Origin: Sciurus carolinensis
Taxonomy: Eukaryota > Chordata > Mammalia > Rodentia > Sciuridae
Assembly (NCBI RefSeq): GCF_902686445.1
Contig: NC_062227.1
Location: 23,862,777-23,926,776, forward strand
DNA length: 64,000 nt
Reading direction: 5' to 3'
The translations under genes and the position numbers were made by a program. Positions 11,277-22,783 of the stretch are shown in pieces. Under the pieces are notes generated by a model, which did no database searches, was not told where the DNA came from, and saw only the letters and a list, made by a program, of their open reading frames with translations. How positions within the stretch are numbered: position 1 is the stretch's first letter; each line of letters starts with the position of its first letter.

Positions 11277-11399
11277 CTGATGGCATCCATGGATCAGAAG
11301 TTGGTTTAGTCAAGGTGTTCACTTGCTCCCAATTGAAATCATCATCTTCAGCTTGACTATACCCACACGTGCTGTATGGTTCATCAAAGAGGCAACCAC
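11277..11399 (-). CDS. PTPRM: PTPRM exon 2: start of the MAM domain of receptor protein tyrosine phosphatase mu
   Basis: Translation of the minus strand gives a segment beginning GGCLFDEPYSTCGYSQ and containing DDFNWEQVNTLTKPTSDPW, ending MPS. This is the N-terminal part of the MAM domain of RPTP-mu, a single-pass membrane phosphatase that binds itself in trans at cell contacts and has two cytoplasmic phosphatase domains. The exon is 123 nt: two bases finishing a Gly codon, 40 whole codons, and one base of the next Gly codon, so it is phase 1 at both ends. By my count of the human protein it covers residues 25-66, just after the signal peptide from exon 1. It includes Cys27 and Cys36, which form a disulfide in the MAM fold. 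Relatives PTPRT, PTPRK and PTPRU differ clearly in this stretch. There are no stops or frameshifts. It is flanked by an AG acceptor and a GT donor. Exons 1 and 3 are outside the window. Confidence 0.95.
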
Positions 11400-11426
11400 C
11401 TAAAATGTGAAAGAATGAAAGGTAAC
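11400..11426 (-). other. PTPRM: PTPRM exon 2 splice acceptor and pyrimidine tract
   Basis: Read on the minus strand, the intron ends TTCATTCTTTCACATTTTAG, an uninterrupted pyrimidine-biased tract with the invariant AG directly before the exon. A plausible branch region lies in the preceding 20-30 bases, but I cannot fix the branch base by eye. Confidence 0.88.
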
Positions 11427-11430
11427 ATAA

Positions 11431-13122
11431 GTGACAACCAAACCTCTGAAATAAGATTTGATGATTATACCTCCTTGATGCCAAAATGGATCTGATTTAG
11501 CCTTTATTGCTCAGGATCAGTAGATTTCACCATAATTGTACACTTGCTAAGTATTACTGAGTATTAACCATTCCTTGCCCATACTACATTTTGTTGGTCT
11601 CTAAAAGGAATCAACATCCATAGAAAACAACTAAAAGAAATTTTAAATTCACATTTTCCATATGTATAGGAGTTTATAAAATTCATTGTGCATTTAAAAC
11701 TTTAAGAAAACTGCCCTGGGCATTCATGTTTTCAATTAAAAAATTATCATTTGTCAAAAAAAATAGAGAAATGTTTTCACAACACTGACACAATGGTAGA
11801 ACACAAGAAACCCTACAAACTGTGGACAAAAAACAAAATATTTTTCTGAGGATTAATCTAAAATCTAACAGAGAAACAGTTTTCACTTTAATACTCAGAG
11901 ATTTTAGGGGGTTCTCAAAATTAAAAGAGATTATAAATTTATTTTATAGTCCATATAAGTTTTAAAGGCAAAAATAATTTCAAGACTAAACATGTGGTAA
12001 ACATCTGTTTAATTTTGCTACTAGGAATGAAGCTATTTAAATAAGGAAACAAAAAATAATAGAAAATGCAGTGTATGCATAGCAGTTCATCTGTATCAGC
12101 ATCAACAAAATTCAGCACATTGATGATGTTAGATTTTACCCCACATCCTCTTAAATGTCTGTTACTTTGAATTATTATAGCATCAGATCTTTTTCCAAAT
12201 GTTTCACATGGGGAACATGAGTAATTATATCAATCATATTAATGACTATGAACATTCTACTCTACATTATATAATGGATAATCAATATTATTATGTAACC
12301 CATTGCTTAATAATAATTAATATGTGAATTCAAAAATATTAATTATAAGTGCTTGCCAATGAGATTTAAGATCTGGATCAAGAAAACATGAATTTAAGAA
12401 TATTATTACACTATGTTTGTAATATGTCCCTGGTGGCAAGTATAAATAAAATAGAAAACAGATGTTGGTTAGGAATCACCTGATCTAATTTCCCAGCAAA
12501 TGCTCAAGTCAATTCTATATTCTCCTGGACATGCTGACAGTCTCTGATGAGGTGAAACACTCAGAATTTTGTAACATATACTTATCACACAGAAAATTCC
12601 CCTTAAAAAGGTCCCAATTCACTTCCTGAGATGAAAACCCATTTATCTTAGGTCTACCCATGAAGAAATGGTAAAAATCTCAGTTCTTGCACAGGAAATG
12701 TGATCATTTATAAAGAGTTTTCATATTCTAGGTCTTTATTTCTCCAAGCAAGACATGCTTTGCTCCCCTTATATTCCTCCTTCTAGAAGGGTTTTGGACT
12801 CATCAGTAGTATGGCAGCTGCTCTGAACTCTGATCCAAAAGACCAAAATTCAACTGGCTCCTTCCCTTGACCTCTGTTCCTTTCAACAGCCTGAACCAGG
12901 TGCTGGTCCTTTCTGATCTGCTGGGAGCCTTCAAACTCATCTGTTCTTTCCACACCACTGCCATCAAGTTGTTTCTCCTCTTCTATATTGAGGTGATTTT
13001 TCTGAATTCAAACACAGAACTAAACCCCACCTCATTTTCAGTGCATCACCATGGCCTGTGGAGAGCTTTCAGAATACTGATCCTGTGGCTCAGGTAATAA
13101 TCATCCTACTAAATTTACATTA
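11431..13122. other. unassigned intronic sequence
   Basis: No repeat that I can name with confidence. It is very AT-rich from 11900 to 12440 and mixed afterwards. The open frame near 12867-13097 shows no domain or splice support. Confidence 0.55.
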
Positions 13123-13451
13123 CAGGTTGAGCATCCCCAACCAGAAAATCCAGTCTGCCAAACTCTGAAAATTTTTGAGTATCAATATGATACCACAAGT
13201 GGAAAATTTCACACCTGACTTCATGTAATGGGCCACATTCAAAATGGAGGTGCACTAAAAATACTGCATAAAATGACCTTTAGGCTATGTATATAAGGTG
13301 TATGTGAAACATAAGTGAAATTTGTGTTCAGACTTGGGTCCCATCCCCATAGCATCTCACTCTGTATGTGTGAATACTTCACAGTTTTAAAAAATACAAA
13401 ATTTAAAACATTTCTGGTCCCAAGCACTTCTGAAAAGGGATACTCAGTCTG
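13123..13451 (-). mobile_element. Tigger-group MITE (MER2-like), copy B
   Basis: It starts CAGGTTGAGCATCCCCAACC and ends GGGATACTCAGTCTG, with the expected TA target duplication at 13121-13122 and 13452-13453. In reverse complement it reads through the same internal words as copy A at 7252 (GGGATGGGACCCAAGTCT, ACTTATGTTTCACATACACC). It is therefore the same family inserted in the opposite orientation. Length 329 bp, no transposase. Confidence 0.92.
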
Positions 13452-13453
13452 TA

Positions 13454-16319
13454 TCTGATAAGCATGCTCTTAATATCTGCCTCCGATGTGCTGTTAAACA
13501 TTACACGGTGTAGAGTCCAGGAACTTTGAGCTGTTTTAAATGCTCTCCCAGCATTCTAGCCTTTTCTTAGTCATTATTTCCAGGCATAAGGGTGAAATTG
13601 ATGCACTGACTTCAGTAACATTTCTAACACTTCTAGTCTCAACTAAACCTTCTTCTGAAAACAGAAAACTCATTGTAAAAGGTAGAGCATTAAACTCAAA
13701 AGTTTTACCTTGACAAACATCAGTCATCTGTATTTCCCACTTACTGGGTTTTAATAAGTTCAGTTGTAAAGTGGATTCATTGAGTGCCTAAGGCTAACAA
13801 CGTTCCAATTTGGGGTAAGAAATGTTAAAAGATCACACAAATATTTACGGTAATTCCCCCACCTTAGTTGCAAACCCTAATATTGATGTAGAAAAGAGCT
13901 TCAGTTCTGAAGGGATAACCACAACAGCACTGGCATGAATAATCGCCCAAAAGAATGAAATAATCATAAATTTTGACATAAAAGGGGCCTCTGTGGAAAC
14001 AGCACTCCTATGGAAGTCCTGTTGTGCAATCTTAAACAGAGAGAAATAATGATAAGCAAAGGCTGGTTAAAGGTTTGTTTTACAAGACAGCTGTTGCCAC
14101 TGAAGATGGACCCAGATTCCAAGGCAATAGCATGTGTGGTTGAGAGCAAATGCGGAAGACCAATACAATGCCTGGGAAGGGATATAATTTTACCATTGCA
14201 CAAAGTTGTTTTTATCACTGTAAAGGAAATATAAAAGTATGATATGGTTCTTTCTGAACCCATGTCTAATTACTGAGCCCCTTGAAATAGAATCAATCAC
14301 AGAATTTCCAATGGCCCTAGGATACACTCCCTGCACAACAACCTTTTATTGGTGGGACCATGAAGATAGCAAAGGAGATTTTTAAGCTAAATAAAGGAAA
14401 TGACAATAGAATTGAAACAATGAATAAAAGAGTAATTAAGTCTTTGTTTTTCAGGGCAACTGATGTAGCAGCAAAGTACATATTTTCTGGAGTCAAATCC
14501 CCAGACAACTTTTCATGAACTGGAGGCCTTAAGAATAGGTATCTGAAAGGTTATGGACAGGGTAGGAATTCTGCTCAAAAGCAATACTGATTCTAACCAT
14601 ATCTTCCTTAGAGTGGTATTCCCTAGAGCTGTTACCTGCTAAGTACTAGTGGAAAAAAAAAGAAGAGGCAATGAATCCCCCCAAATTCTATATAGGATCT
14701 GGCAGTAATCGTTTTTGCCTGAAAAATTTTTAAAGGATGCATAATATAACATTCACCCAAATAATGAAAATAATCTTTACACAGCCCCACAAAATACCTT
14801 GCCTGATTCTTCTGGGGCATCCCAAGATAAAACAGCTGCAAAAGGTGACTAAATCACTGATCATGTTCACTTTTTATTATGGTTGAAACTATAAGTCAGT
14901 TAAATGTTAATGAAGTCTCCACAAATTATGGCTTTCAAACTTTCTTTAATCCTGGCAATAATTATATAGCAAGGCTAGTTGTCTATAAAGGTCACCCCTA
15001 ATTTATGAAAATAAAATATTGTCATTTGCATACTGAAGGGAATTTACCTTTCTTCTTTCTTTGGAATAGCAGAAATGTCAACAACAATTGCATGAAATCT
15101 TTAAGGTATAAGGTGTGAATAACTGGCCTGCTTTTACCCTAAAGGGAACTCTATAAGATCTTTCATGTCCTCATTCTATGTCTTACTGAAACTCCAGATG
15201 GGGAGAAAAGATAAACTGACAAGTATTAGGGCCCCCCTGAAAGATGTTTTAACAATTTGTTTTTAATTGTGAGCCAGTCATGCCATCTTGACCCAGTCTT
15301 CTTGCATACACTCTTCTCTAACCAAATGTGTCACTACACAGATGCATAGAGAGTTTTTAACTGTGTTCCACTGGACTTGCAAAAGGTAGCTCTAGATTCA
15401 CTACATTGATTTCAGGGCTCCTTCAAAAGTGGCTACTTGTAGCCTCTAAGATTTGGGGGTGAGGGCCACTACTTAAGACTGTTTATTTAGCTCGAAGTTA
15501 TTAATCAACACTCACTATGTGAGCACATTACTAAGATACTCAGAGAAAAAACACTGATCTACAAAGTTCTGTGGTACTGATAGCTACTGTTGCCTCAATG
15601 TGGACCTGGTATCATGAACATGCTATCTAAGGGACAATAGTTATTATTTATTCTTAACAATCAGTGGAACACTCTTGTCTCAAGATGTCTGATTCAAAGA
15701 ACTCACTGCATAACAAAAGTCATGCAAAAATTTATATGTATCATCTCATTTAATTTTCTTAAAGACCTATCTATGTACCAGTTATCAGCATTATTAAACC
15801 TCTCAGGTCTATATACACTTTTCATCACTTGCTCTGTAAAAATGTGTCCATCTAAATCACCTGTCCCAATGGGCAAGAAGCTAAGATTCTCAGAGAGGGA
15901 AGGAGAGACCCTGCATGAAGGAGGGGTGGCCTCACTCAACTCCCTGGCACGATCCTCAGCACACCATGCAGGGGCCTTCTCAGGACCTGACTCCTCCAGC
16001 AATAGCAACCTCCCCTGCACCTCCTGGGGTTTGCAGCAGGGGGCTCCAGTGGAACACCTCCCATTCACAGCTCTCTCTTTCCCCTGCTTCCCCTCCAGAA
16101 GGCACATTCCCTCCAAGCTCTGCCAAGTACAGCCTTATAGTGACCACACTACCATCCACTGGGCTACAACCTGTCCTGGGTTTCCTGTTTGACTCTAGGT
16201 TTGCCAAGCTGTCTGGACAGAGGCTGTTCCATATATCTACTATTTCTTTATTCTTTAGAGCATTCATTTGTCTGTACTACCCAATCTCTCCTATTCCAAA
16301 TCCCCATTAAAGTTCATAA
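13454..16319. other. unassigned intronic sequence
   Basis: No gene or confident repeat. 15860-16200 is GC-richer and has several overlapping open frames of 95-156 codons on both strands. They show no signal peptide, domain, splice context or codon signature, and I treat them as chance frames. A faint MIR-like stretch occurs near 15735-15815. Confidence 0.55.
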
Positions 16320-16358
16320 TTATTTATTTATCTATCTATCCATCTATCTATTTATTTT
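16320..16358. repeat. (TATC/TATT)n microsatellite
   Basis: Imperfect tetranucleotide run TTATTTATTTATCTATCTA and onward, abutting the 3-prime end of the minus-strand SINE at 16370. Confidence 0.9.
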
Positions 16359-16369
16359 TGTTGTGGTGG

Positions 16370-16530
16370 TGGTGGTACTAGGGATTGAACTCAAGGGCAC
16401 TTTACATACCCAGTCCTTTTTATTTTTTGAGACAGAGTCTCAAAAAGCTGATGTGGATTGTAGAACTAGCAATCCTCCTGCCTCAGTCTCCCACCTTGCT
16501 GGGATTACAGGTATACACCAACAGGTCCAA
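16370..16530 (-). mobile_element. MEN-type composite SINE
   Basis: The left side holds a truncated ID segment (GGTACTAGGGATTGAACTCA). Then come TTTTTGAGACAGAGTCTC and the B1 half with AGCAATCCTCCTGCCTCAG and TGCTGGGATTACAGG. The ID half lacks its central part. Minus orientation. The adjacent tetranucleotide run probably derives from its A-rich tail. Confidence 0.85.
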
Positions 16531-18082
16531 CAAGTTCATTATTCTTCATATTAAATTTTCCCTATTCAAGTTACTGTACTGTTTTTGTCTCCTGCCTTGA
16601 TCCTGACCGACAATTCCTATTTTTACAAATGGCACTTTTAGGTGGTTAAATATCCAAAAATATTCCCCGAGTTTCAGTTCAGGGCTAGTAGGTTCAACCA
16701 AGGTCTGCATCTAAAGTCCATGTTCTTTCCAGTCTATATATTTTCACCTGTATCTATAAAGTAAGTAAACAATGAATTGCATTGTAAATAAGCTCCTGAA
16801 AGTGCTGTTTCTAAGAAGCAGTGGAGGACAGTCAAATGTTAATTTCATAAACTTGTAAGATAAACACACATTTTGAACTGTTCTGCCTTTTACAGATTAA
16901 ACTGACTTATACACATTAGGCAATCATTCCTATTGTTGTAATTATAGTCCACTTAAAGTTACTTTGTAAAAAGACTATAAGACTCCTTGAGGAGTTTTCT
17001 GGAATATTTTCTCATTTGTTCTAAATACAGAGTGACCCCATTTAAGGCAGCTTTTATCAAATGCACAAAGTATTAAATGGTTCTCTCCATAGAGAATGCA
17101 GATCAAAAAATAGTACTAAAGTACCCGCCTCCCAGAAGAATTAATGTTCTATGTTCTATTTTCCTAAAATACATTCAATCTCTGGTGGTCCTATCCACTT
17201 ATTTCAGATTTAAAAACTATGTTAGATAAGTGGCTACACAATTCAAAGGATAAACAGAAAATGAGCTATAATAGACATAATTGTTTTAAGAGTTAAAAAC
17301 CTATACCAACATGCCAGAGCCCCTGCTTTCTTTTTGTAAATCACAGTGACATCCACATTTAATTGCCTGCCAAACAATAAAAGTATATAATGCCTCTTAA
17401 ACTTTGAGTGTGCTGGTGATGTTCAGTGAATCAGACACTAAGCATTATAGAAATGCTCTCCTACATAATTTAATCTAGCAAGCAGCTTTTACACATTGCA
17501 CAGGCATTTAAATGGCTAATGCTGTGCTCTATTGTAAAAAGCTTCATGGATATATCTTACATAATGCAAAGGAAGTGAGTTGTCTTGTTCTTAAAGTATC
17601 TATGGCTTATTACACCTACCACATACTTCATTTTATAGCAATCTACAGATTCCTAATTTTTAAAAAGGCTGGATTGCAACAAATAGCCATGTATTTTTTG
17701 TACCAATCATAAAATCTGGTTAATCTAAATGGGTAATGGTGTTATTTTTATTCTTAAACATTGTACAGATAGAGCCAAATTATTAGAAACTTCAGTTTCT
17801 GGTTTTCCATATGCAAATAAATACTGCATAAAACTGCTGTTGGATTAAATTAAAACACTTGCATAAATTCGCTGTACCTGAGTGTACTTAGGTGTTCTTA
17901 TCCTTTGCATAGCAATACAGAAAACTATAGTGTAAGTTGTCTACCTTCCATCCTAGAAATCAGACCTGGAAAGGAAAACAAAATGATGGAGGATCTGTCA
18001 GAACGATCTCCTGGAGAAGACCTAGATCAGTATTTATCATCTGCTCTCGGCAGTGGTTTGTGTCCTGAGCCCCACACTGCAG
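16531..18082. other. repeat-poor intron, candidate conserved noncoding stretch
   Basis: No SINE, LINE or DNA transposon is visible between about 16560 and 18080. The section 17330-17900 has the look of a conserved noncoding element: AT-rich, non-repetitive, with an exact octamer ATGCAAAT at 17811-17818 and several TAAT/ATTA cores. This is an impression from composition; conservation cannot be tested here. Confidence 0.35.
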
Positions 18083-18264
18083 CAGTGATTCTCACAGTAG
18101 GTTCTAGGCCAGCTGCAGCCCTGGACCACATCAGAAATGCACATTCTCAGGCCCCTTCCCAAAATTCCTGAATCAGAAATACTGGGTTTGGGGCAGCACC
18201 CTCTGTTTTAGCATGCCTCCAGGGGATTCTAAAGGCACCCTAATACCTGGTAGTCAAAGTTCTA
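18083..18264 (-). mobile_element. MER5-like hAT MITE
   Basis: CAGTGATTCTCACAGTAGG starts the element. CCTGGACCACATCAGAAATG, ACATTCTCAGGCCCC, CTGAATCAGAAATACTGGG and CTCCAGGGGATTCTAAAGG follow in MER5 order, ending near GTAGTCAAAGTTCT. Non-coding and ancient. Confidence 0.85.
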
Positions 18265-18597
18265 TCCTGACCTATTTAACCAGAATCTTCTGGTAGCAGC
18301 CACAGGAATCTATGGTTTTAAAAAAATCCCAGAATAATCTAATAGTTGACCTAGTTTAGAAAGAGTGCTCTAGACCAAAAATGTGAAATAAAACATATTA
18401 TTTGTTTTTTAAAAGCCATGACCATTCTATATTTATAAATTATTTACATGTAGTACTCTGCATATGCTGATTTTAAGTGTGCATGTAATTGACTTTTTAA
18501 AGAATTACTAGAAAACATACATATAAGTTGAGATTCAAATATTTTCTTCCATTCATCAATGGATTATACTGTATTCCTCAAAAGGGGCATGAAGAAG
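18265..18597. other. unassigned AT-rich intron
   Basis: No recognisable feature before the ID insertion that follows. Confidence 0.55.
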
Positions 18598-18670
18598 GCT
18601 GGGGATATAGACCAGTTGGTAGAGTGCTTGCCTAGCATGCACAAGGCCCTGGGTTCAATCCCCAGCACCA

Positions 18671-18701
<31 letters not shown>
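18598..18701 (+). mobile_element. ID SINE, near-consensus
   Basis: GGCTGGGGATATAGACCAGT, GTAGAGTGCTTGCCTAGCAT and GGGTTCAATCCCCAGCACCA, then about 30 A. The long pure A tail and close match to the common ID body suggest a fairly recent insertion. Confidence 0.95.
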
Positions 18702-18704
<3 letters not shown>

Positions 18705-20267
18705 AGGGGGATAAAGAAAAGACTTTTGGAGGTTGGTCCTTGAAATAACTTAATAATTTAGTCATAAATATCTCTCAGGTAAATAAGGAAAAGAAAATAG
18801 CACAGTTGGATCAAAGTGTTGCTCTAATTTTCTGCTAAGAAAGCCCTGATCTGTCATTTTTCTAAGTAGAACTACTCAATAAGAAGAGATGTCCTACATG
18901 GAAAATGATCCCAGCTACTGGTCAGAAGTATCCAGGAAATTAATTAAAAGCAGAATTTCATTTAATGCACTCCTGCCACTTTAATAAGATTTACAAATCC
19001 ACTTCTTGATGGTTTTATTAGCATAAAATCATTATTTGGAGCAGCTGATTAAAATAAAGTCCTCAATTCACCAATGGGAAGTGTATCTAAGCCATATTCC
19101 TCAGTATGAAACAGCCAGCCAATTGTGTATGTTCCCTGGGCACTGATTAACCTAAACTCAACTTAATGAACAGCCTCAGTGAACATTTCTTTTCACTCAT
19201 TTATAGTCACTGAGTAGAACTGATGTATAAGGAAAAAGTAAATATAAATTCATATATCCTCTTGGTAACATTCATTACAATTTGCTATCTTAGGAGAACT
19301 GCTCACCTAACATCAGCTAACTTGAACAGCTGACCTGTACTGAAGAGGATCAGGGACTGGAGGTACATTAAGTCCTGGATCTGCTAGTTACATGTGTCTT
19401 GCTCCCTGAACAAGAAGGAGATGAGCAGTCCTCACAGTAAAGTGCACTTAACCTAGCTGATTTCAGTGAGGACAAGGGAGGAGTGTGAAGTAGAGAAAAG
19501 TCAATGCACTTAGTCCAGGAATCTAATAATCATATGTCCCAGAAGAACTGGAACTGCAAAATGAGAAAGAGGAACAGGTGCCACCTCCATTTCACCCATT
19601 TGGACTCTGTTCCTTCATACAATAGCCCTTGGGGTTATTGTAATTCTCATGCCTAAAGATCTGAATGTTTTACTAAAACATAATTAGATGATCTAAATCA
19701 CCTAATTTTGTGCTCAAACAAGAAAACAGATATTCCAATGCCAAGGGGACCCTGGAGTAGCTCTGTTGAAATTACTGAGAAACAGTATGCTAATCTTCAA
19801 TGCCAAATTTCCCTAAAGGGTTTTCGGGGTTAATTTTGACCATGGACAAATCTGAGGATTTATGCTCTACAGAATATATGATTCATTCATAACATCTATC
19901 ACCTATTGCCTGTGAAATAGTGAAGGTTGAACTTTGTGGTGCCTGCAAAAGTGTGGTCATTGATACAAGATGATGAGCACCAAAAAAATCACAGCTATGT
20001 TTGGTTCATATCATATGAAACTGGAAGAAAAAGTAATAGACCTTCCTTTATCCACAAAGTATTGGTTGGGTCACCTAACTCTCTGCCCAACATCTTATGC
20101 CCTTTAGATGTTACTCCAATTAGTTTCCCACCCTTCCTCCACCAAACATTGAGTTTTAGCTCAGGTCCCCACTTGATTTGAACCATTCCCTCATGTCTGC
20201 CCCCTCCGGCAATTCCACACATTCCTTGCAAGCTGAATTTTATAAATACATAGCTTTAAATAGTCTC
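18702..20267. other. unassigned intronic sequence
   Basis: No gene or confident repeat. Mixed composition; the open frames around 19927-20231 have no supporting signal. Confidence 0.55.
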
Positions 20268-20975
20268 CACCTACTTAAATCTATTCATCAGCTCTTCACT
20301 GCCCATGGGATAACACTCAAATTTTATCATGTGACATATGTTGTTTTTCTGATTTGACCCCATCTACCTTTTTATCTTCTTTTTTTATTATTGTTTCCCT
20401 TTAATTTTACACTCTAGTAATTGCTGGCTATCCATACATTCACCTCCAATGACTGTGCTGCCTGCCATATGCCACCATCTGCTCACGTACATACTCCCAC
20501 ACCTACTCAGGGTTCTCCCCACCCTGAGCTGAGAGTTCAGCTTGAAAACTCTTATGCACTAATCAAATCGCAGCTCAGAGGCTATCTCACATAGGAACCT
20601 GATATCTTTAAAAATTTTTTTTTTAGTTATCAATGGACCTTTTTATTTGTTTATATGTGGTGCTAAGAATTAAACCCAGTGCCTCACATATGCTAGGCAA
20701 GCACTCTACCACTGAGCTACAACCCCAGTCCTCAGAAAACTGATATCTTTTTTACAGATAAAATCAATCACTCCTTCCTCTGGACCACCACTGCAAAATA
20801 CATAGGTCTTTTTGATGTTCTTAAAGTACTACTGTGGGGCCACATAACTGGAATGTTCGTCTTCTCTACTGCACTGTAAGCTCCATAGACCAGCACAAGA
20901 TTCTCTGTTCATCTCCATATCCCTATTCCCAATCCTAGAAAAATACTTGCAAATCATTAAATACCTACTGGACTT
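20268..20975 (+). mobile_element. L2 LINE 3-prime region, interrupted by an ID
   Basis: TTCACTGCCCATGGGATAAC, CTGATTTGACCCCATCTACC, AATCGCAGCTCAGAGGCTAT, CTGCACTGTAAGCTCCATAG and AAATCATTAAATACCTACTG follow the order of the L2 3-prime end. The ID at 20611-20732 splits it, with a target duplication on both sides. Highly diverged. Confidence 0.75.
20611..20732 (-). mobile_element. ID SINE with unique 3-prime tail, nested in L2
   Basis: On the minus strand: GACTGGGGTTGTAGCTCAGT, GCTTGCCTAGCATATGTGAG, GGTTTAATTCTTAGCACCAC, then an A/T-rich linker and the AGGTCCATTGATAACTA tail with an A run. A duplication CTGATATCTTT is present at 20599-20609 and 20740-20750. Confidence 0.9.
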
Positions 20976-21048
20976 AATATAATTGTATGAAGATTTTTGT
21001 AATACAGGTAAGAACAAAAAACTGCTTACTGGTCTCTTTGTTAGAAAG

Positions 21049-21118
21049 GAACACTAAAGAAAAGCATCTAATTTAACAAATTAGAACACTGAAGAAAAGC
21101 ATCTAATTTAACAAATTA
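21049..21118. repeat. 35-bp tandem duplication
   Basis: Two head-to-tail copies of a 35-bp unit starting GAACACTAAAGAAAAGC and GAACACTGAAGAAAAGC, at 21049-21083 and 21084-21118. They differ at one position. The unit is not part of a transposon that I recognise. Confidence 0.96.
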
Positions 21119-21124
21119 TTCTGT

Positions 21125-21385
21125 TTAACAAATACTCAGGATGCACCAATGGAAGAAGAAATCTTGACTCTAGAGTTCAGGCTCTTCTTTGATCTGACCA
21201 TGGCATCCCCCTCCCTCTCTCAGACCTAGGGCTCCTAAGGATTTGGTGCCAGGCATTAGGTCAGGCACTGGGGAGAAAAGAGGAGGGGACTAGAGGGAAG
21301 ACACAAAGGATGAAAAAGAAGTCCTTGTCCTCAAGATAACTCAGGGAACACAGGGAGTTAAAAGGTGGGGGCAGTTAAAACTACT
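21125..21385 (-). mobile_element. possible L2-type relic
   Basis: GTGCCAGGCATTAGGTCAGG, CACTGGGGAGA and GTCCTTGTCCTCAAGATAAC resemble the antisense of an L2 3-prime region. Weak and approximate. Confidence 0.45.
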
Positions 21386-22242
21386 ATAAGAGCCAAGAGA
21401 AAGAACAAAAACTCATACTGAAGGTCTCCTTTTCCTAAATAGTCCATATAAAAAGAAAACCAGAGAGTCAGCAACTAGATGTTAAGAATCTACTAGATAC
21501 CCATGGCCTGCTATTCTAAGAATCTGCATAATGAGGCTGCTATTTGGCAGACCTCAGCATAAGTCAACAAAAAGCACAGAGATTTTGTGTGTATCATACT
21601 GGAGCTCTGGTTTAATGCCTCAGTCAGTTGTGTTTGGTTTTAGGTTTTAAACATAAAAAGAATGTTAATGATTACATATTATGCATCTTTCAAGTTTATG
21701 ACACATAAAAGTAGTTAATGCTTACTCAATATCAAATGTCGACACTCACCATAAAGAAAGGACGCTTTGAATAAAAGTAATTTGTTACATAATTTTTAAA
21801 ATTAGAAAGCTGGATTCCATGCAAAATTCTCCAAGCCTAGAGCAATACTCACAAGGCACAAAAATTGTCATGAGTCAGCTTTCCTAGCAGTCTTTTCACA
21901 AGACCAATTAGTTGCTAAAATATAGGGAACTAAGGACATTAACCCTTCTCAAGGTCAACATGACTAGAGTGTATTTCTTATTCTAATTGAGTGTTTATTC
22001 CATATTCAGTTTACTTTAGCAGGTATTTTACCACTGACTAAAGACAGCAAGCCATCTGAGAAAATGGCCCTGAACCAGGAAGGAGGAATCTGGGTCCCAG
22101 GCCTGCCCCTACCTGCATGTGGCTTTGGGCAAGGCAACCAGGCACCAGAGAGGAAATGTGACGGAAAGAATGCAACTTTGCCACCAAAAAGGATCAAGGT
22201 GAGTTCCAACCCTGTTGAATTAAAAGCTTTCTTCATCTTTTT
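21386..22242. other. unassigned intronic sequence
   Basis: No gene or confident repeat. The complementary frames at 22006-22284 are chance overlap with no support. Confidence 0.55.
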
Positions 22243-22337
22243 ATCTATATAGCTCAGTTGGTAGAGTGTTTGTCTCGCATGCACAAGGCCCTGGGTTTGA
22301 TCCCCAGCACCAAAAAAAAAAAAAAAAAAAAAAAAAA
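22243..22337 (+). mobile_element. ID SINE, 5-prime truncated
   Basis: Begins inside the A-box region (ATATAGCTCAGTTGGTAGAG), then TTTGTCTCGCATGCACAAGG, GGTTTGATCCCCAGCACC and about 25 A. Confidence 0.93.
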
Positions 22338-22644
22338 GAATAAGGATTAGACAATTTGCATATATGCATGTGTTTATGTATACATATATTTTATACTGTG
22401 TCTATCTACCTACTTACCAATCAACTTACCTACCTAGTTAGTGAACTGGCTAATGTTGGTTTTCTTTCCTTTTCAGTCCACAGTGTCCTATCTATGAAAT
22501 AGCAAAGATGTATTATATCATTGTTTTTCCAGACTGTGATCATCAGAACTCTCTGATCCCCTTCAGATTATCTGTCCACTGAAAGCCCTTCTAAAACCCT
22601 ACTTCCAAATATACATTCAACTTTCATTTACTTTTTTTCTTCTT
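22338..22644. other. unassigned intronic sequence
   Basis: Contains an imperfect run of TACC/TACA tetranucleotides near 22388-22440. Otherwise nothing recognisable. Confidence 0.5.
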
Positions 22645-22775
22645 TTTAAAAATATTTTTTAGGTGTTAATAGACCTTTATTTCATTAATTTATTTATATG
22701 TGGTGCTAAGAATCAAACCCAGTGCCTTACACATGCTAGGTAAGCACTCTTACCATTGAGCCACAACCCCCGTCC
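22645..22775 (-). mobile_element. ID SINE with unique 3-prime tail
   Basis: Minus strand: GACGGGGGTTGTGGCTCAAT, GCTTACCTAGCATGTGTAAG, GGTTTGATTCTTAGCACCAC, an A/T linker (AAATAAATTAATGAAAT), and the tail AGGTCTATTAACACCTA followed by A. Same layout as the copies at 3138, 20611 and 50247. Confidence 0.88.
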
Positions 22776-22783
22776 ATACTATT

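Noticed and set aside
15722..16192. 156-codon open frame on the plus strand, the longest in the window
   Set aside because: No domain, signal peptide or splice context; comparably long frames overlap it on both strands, as expected by chance in GC-richer intron.
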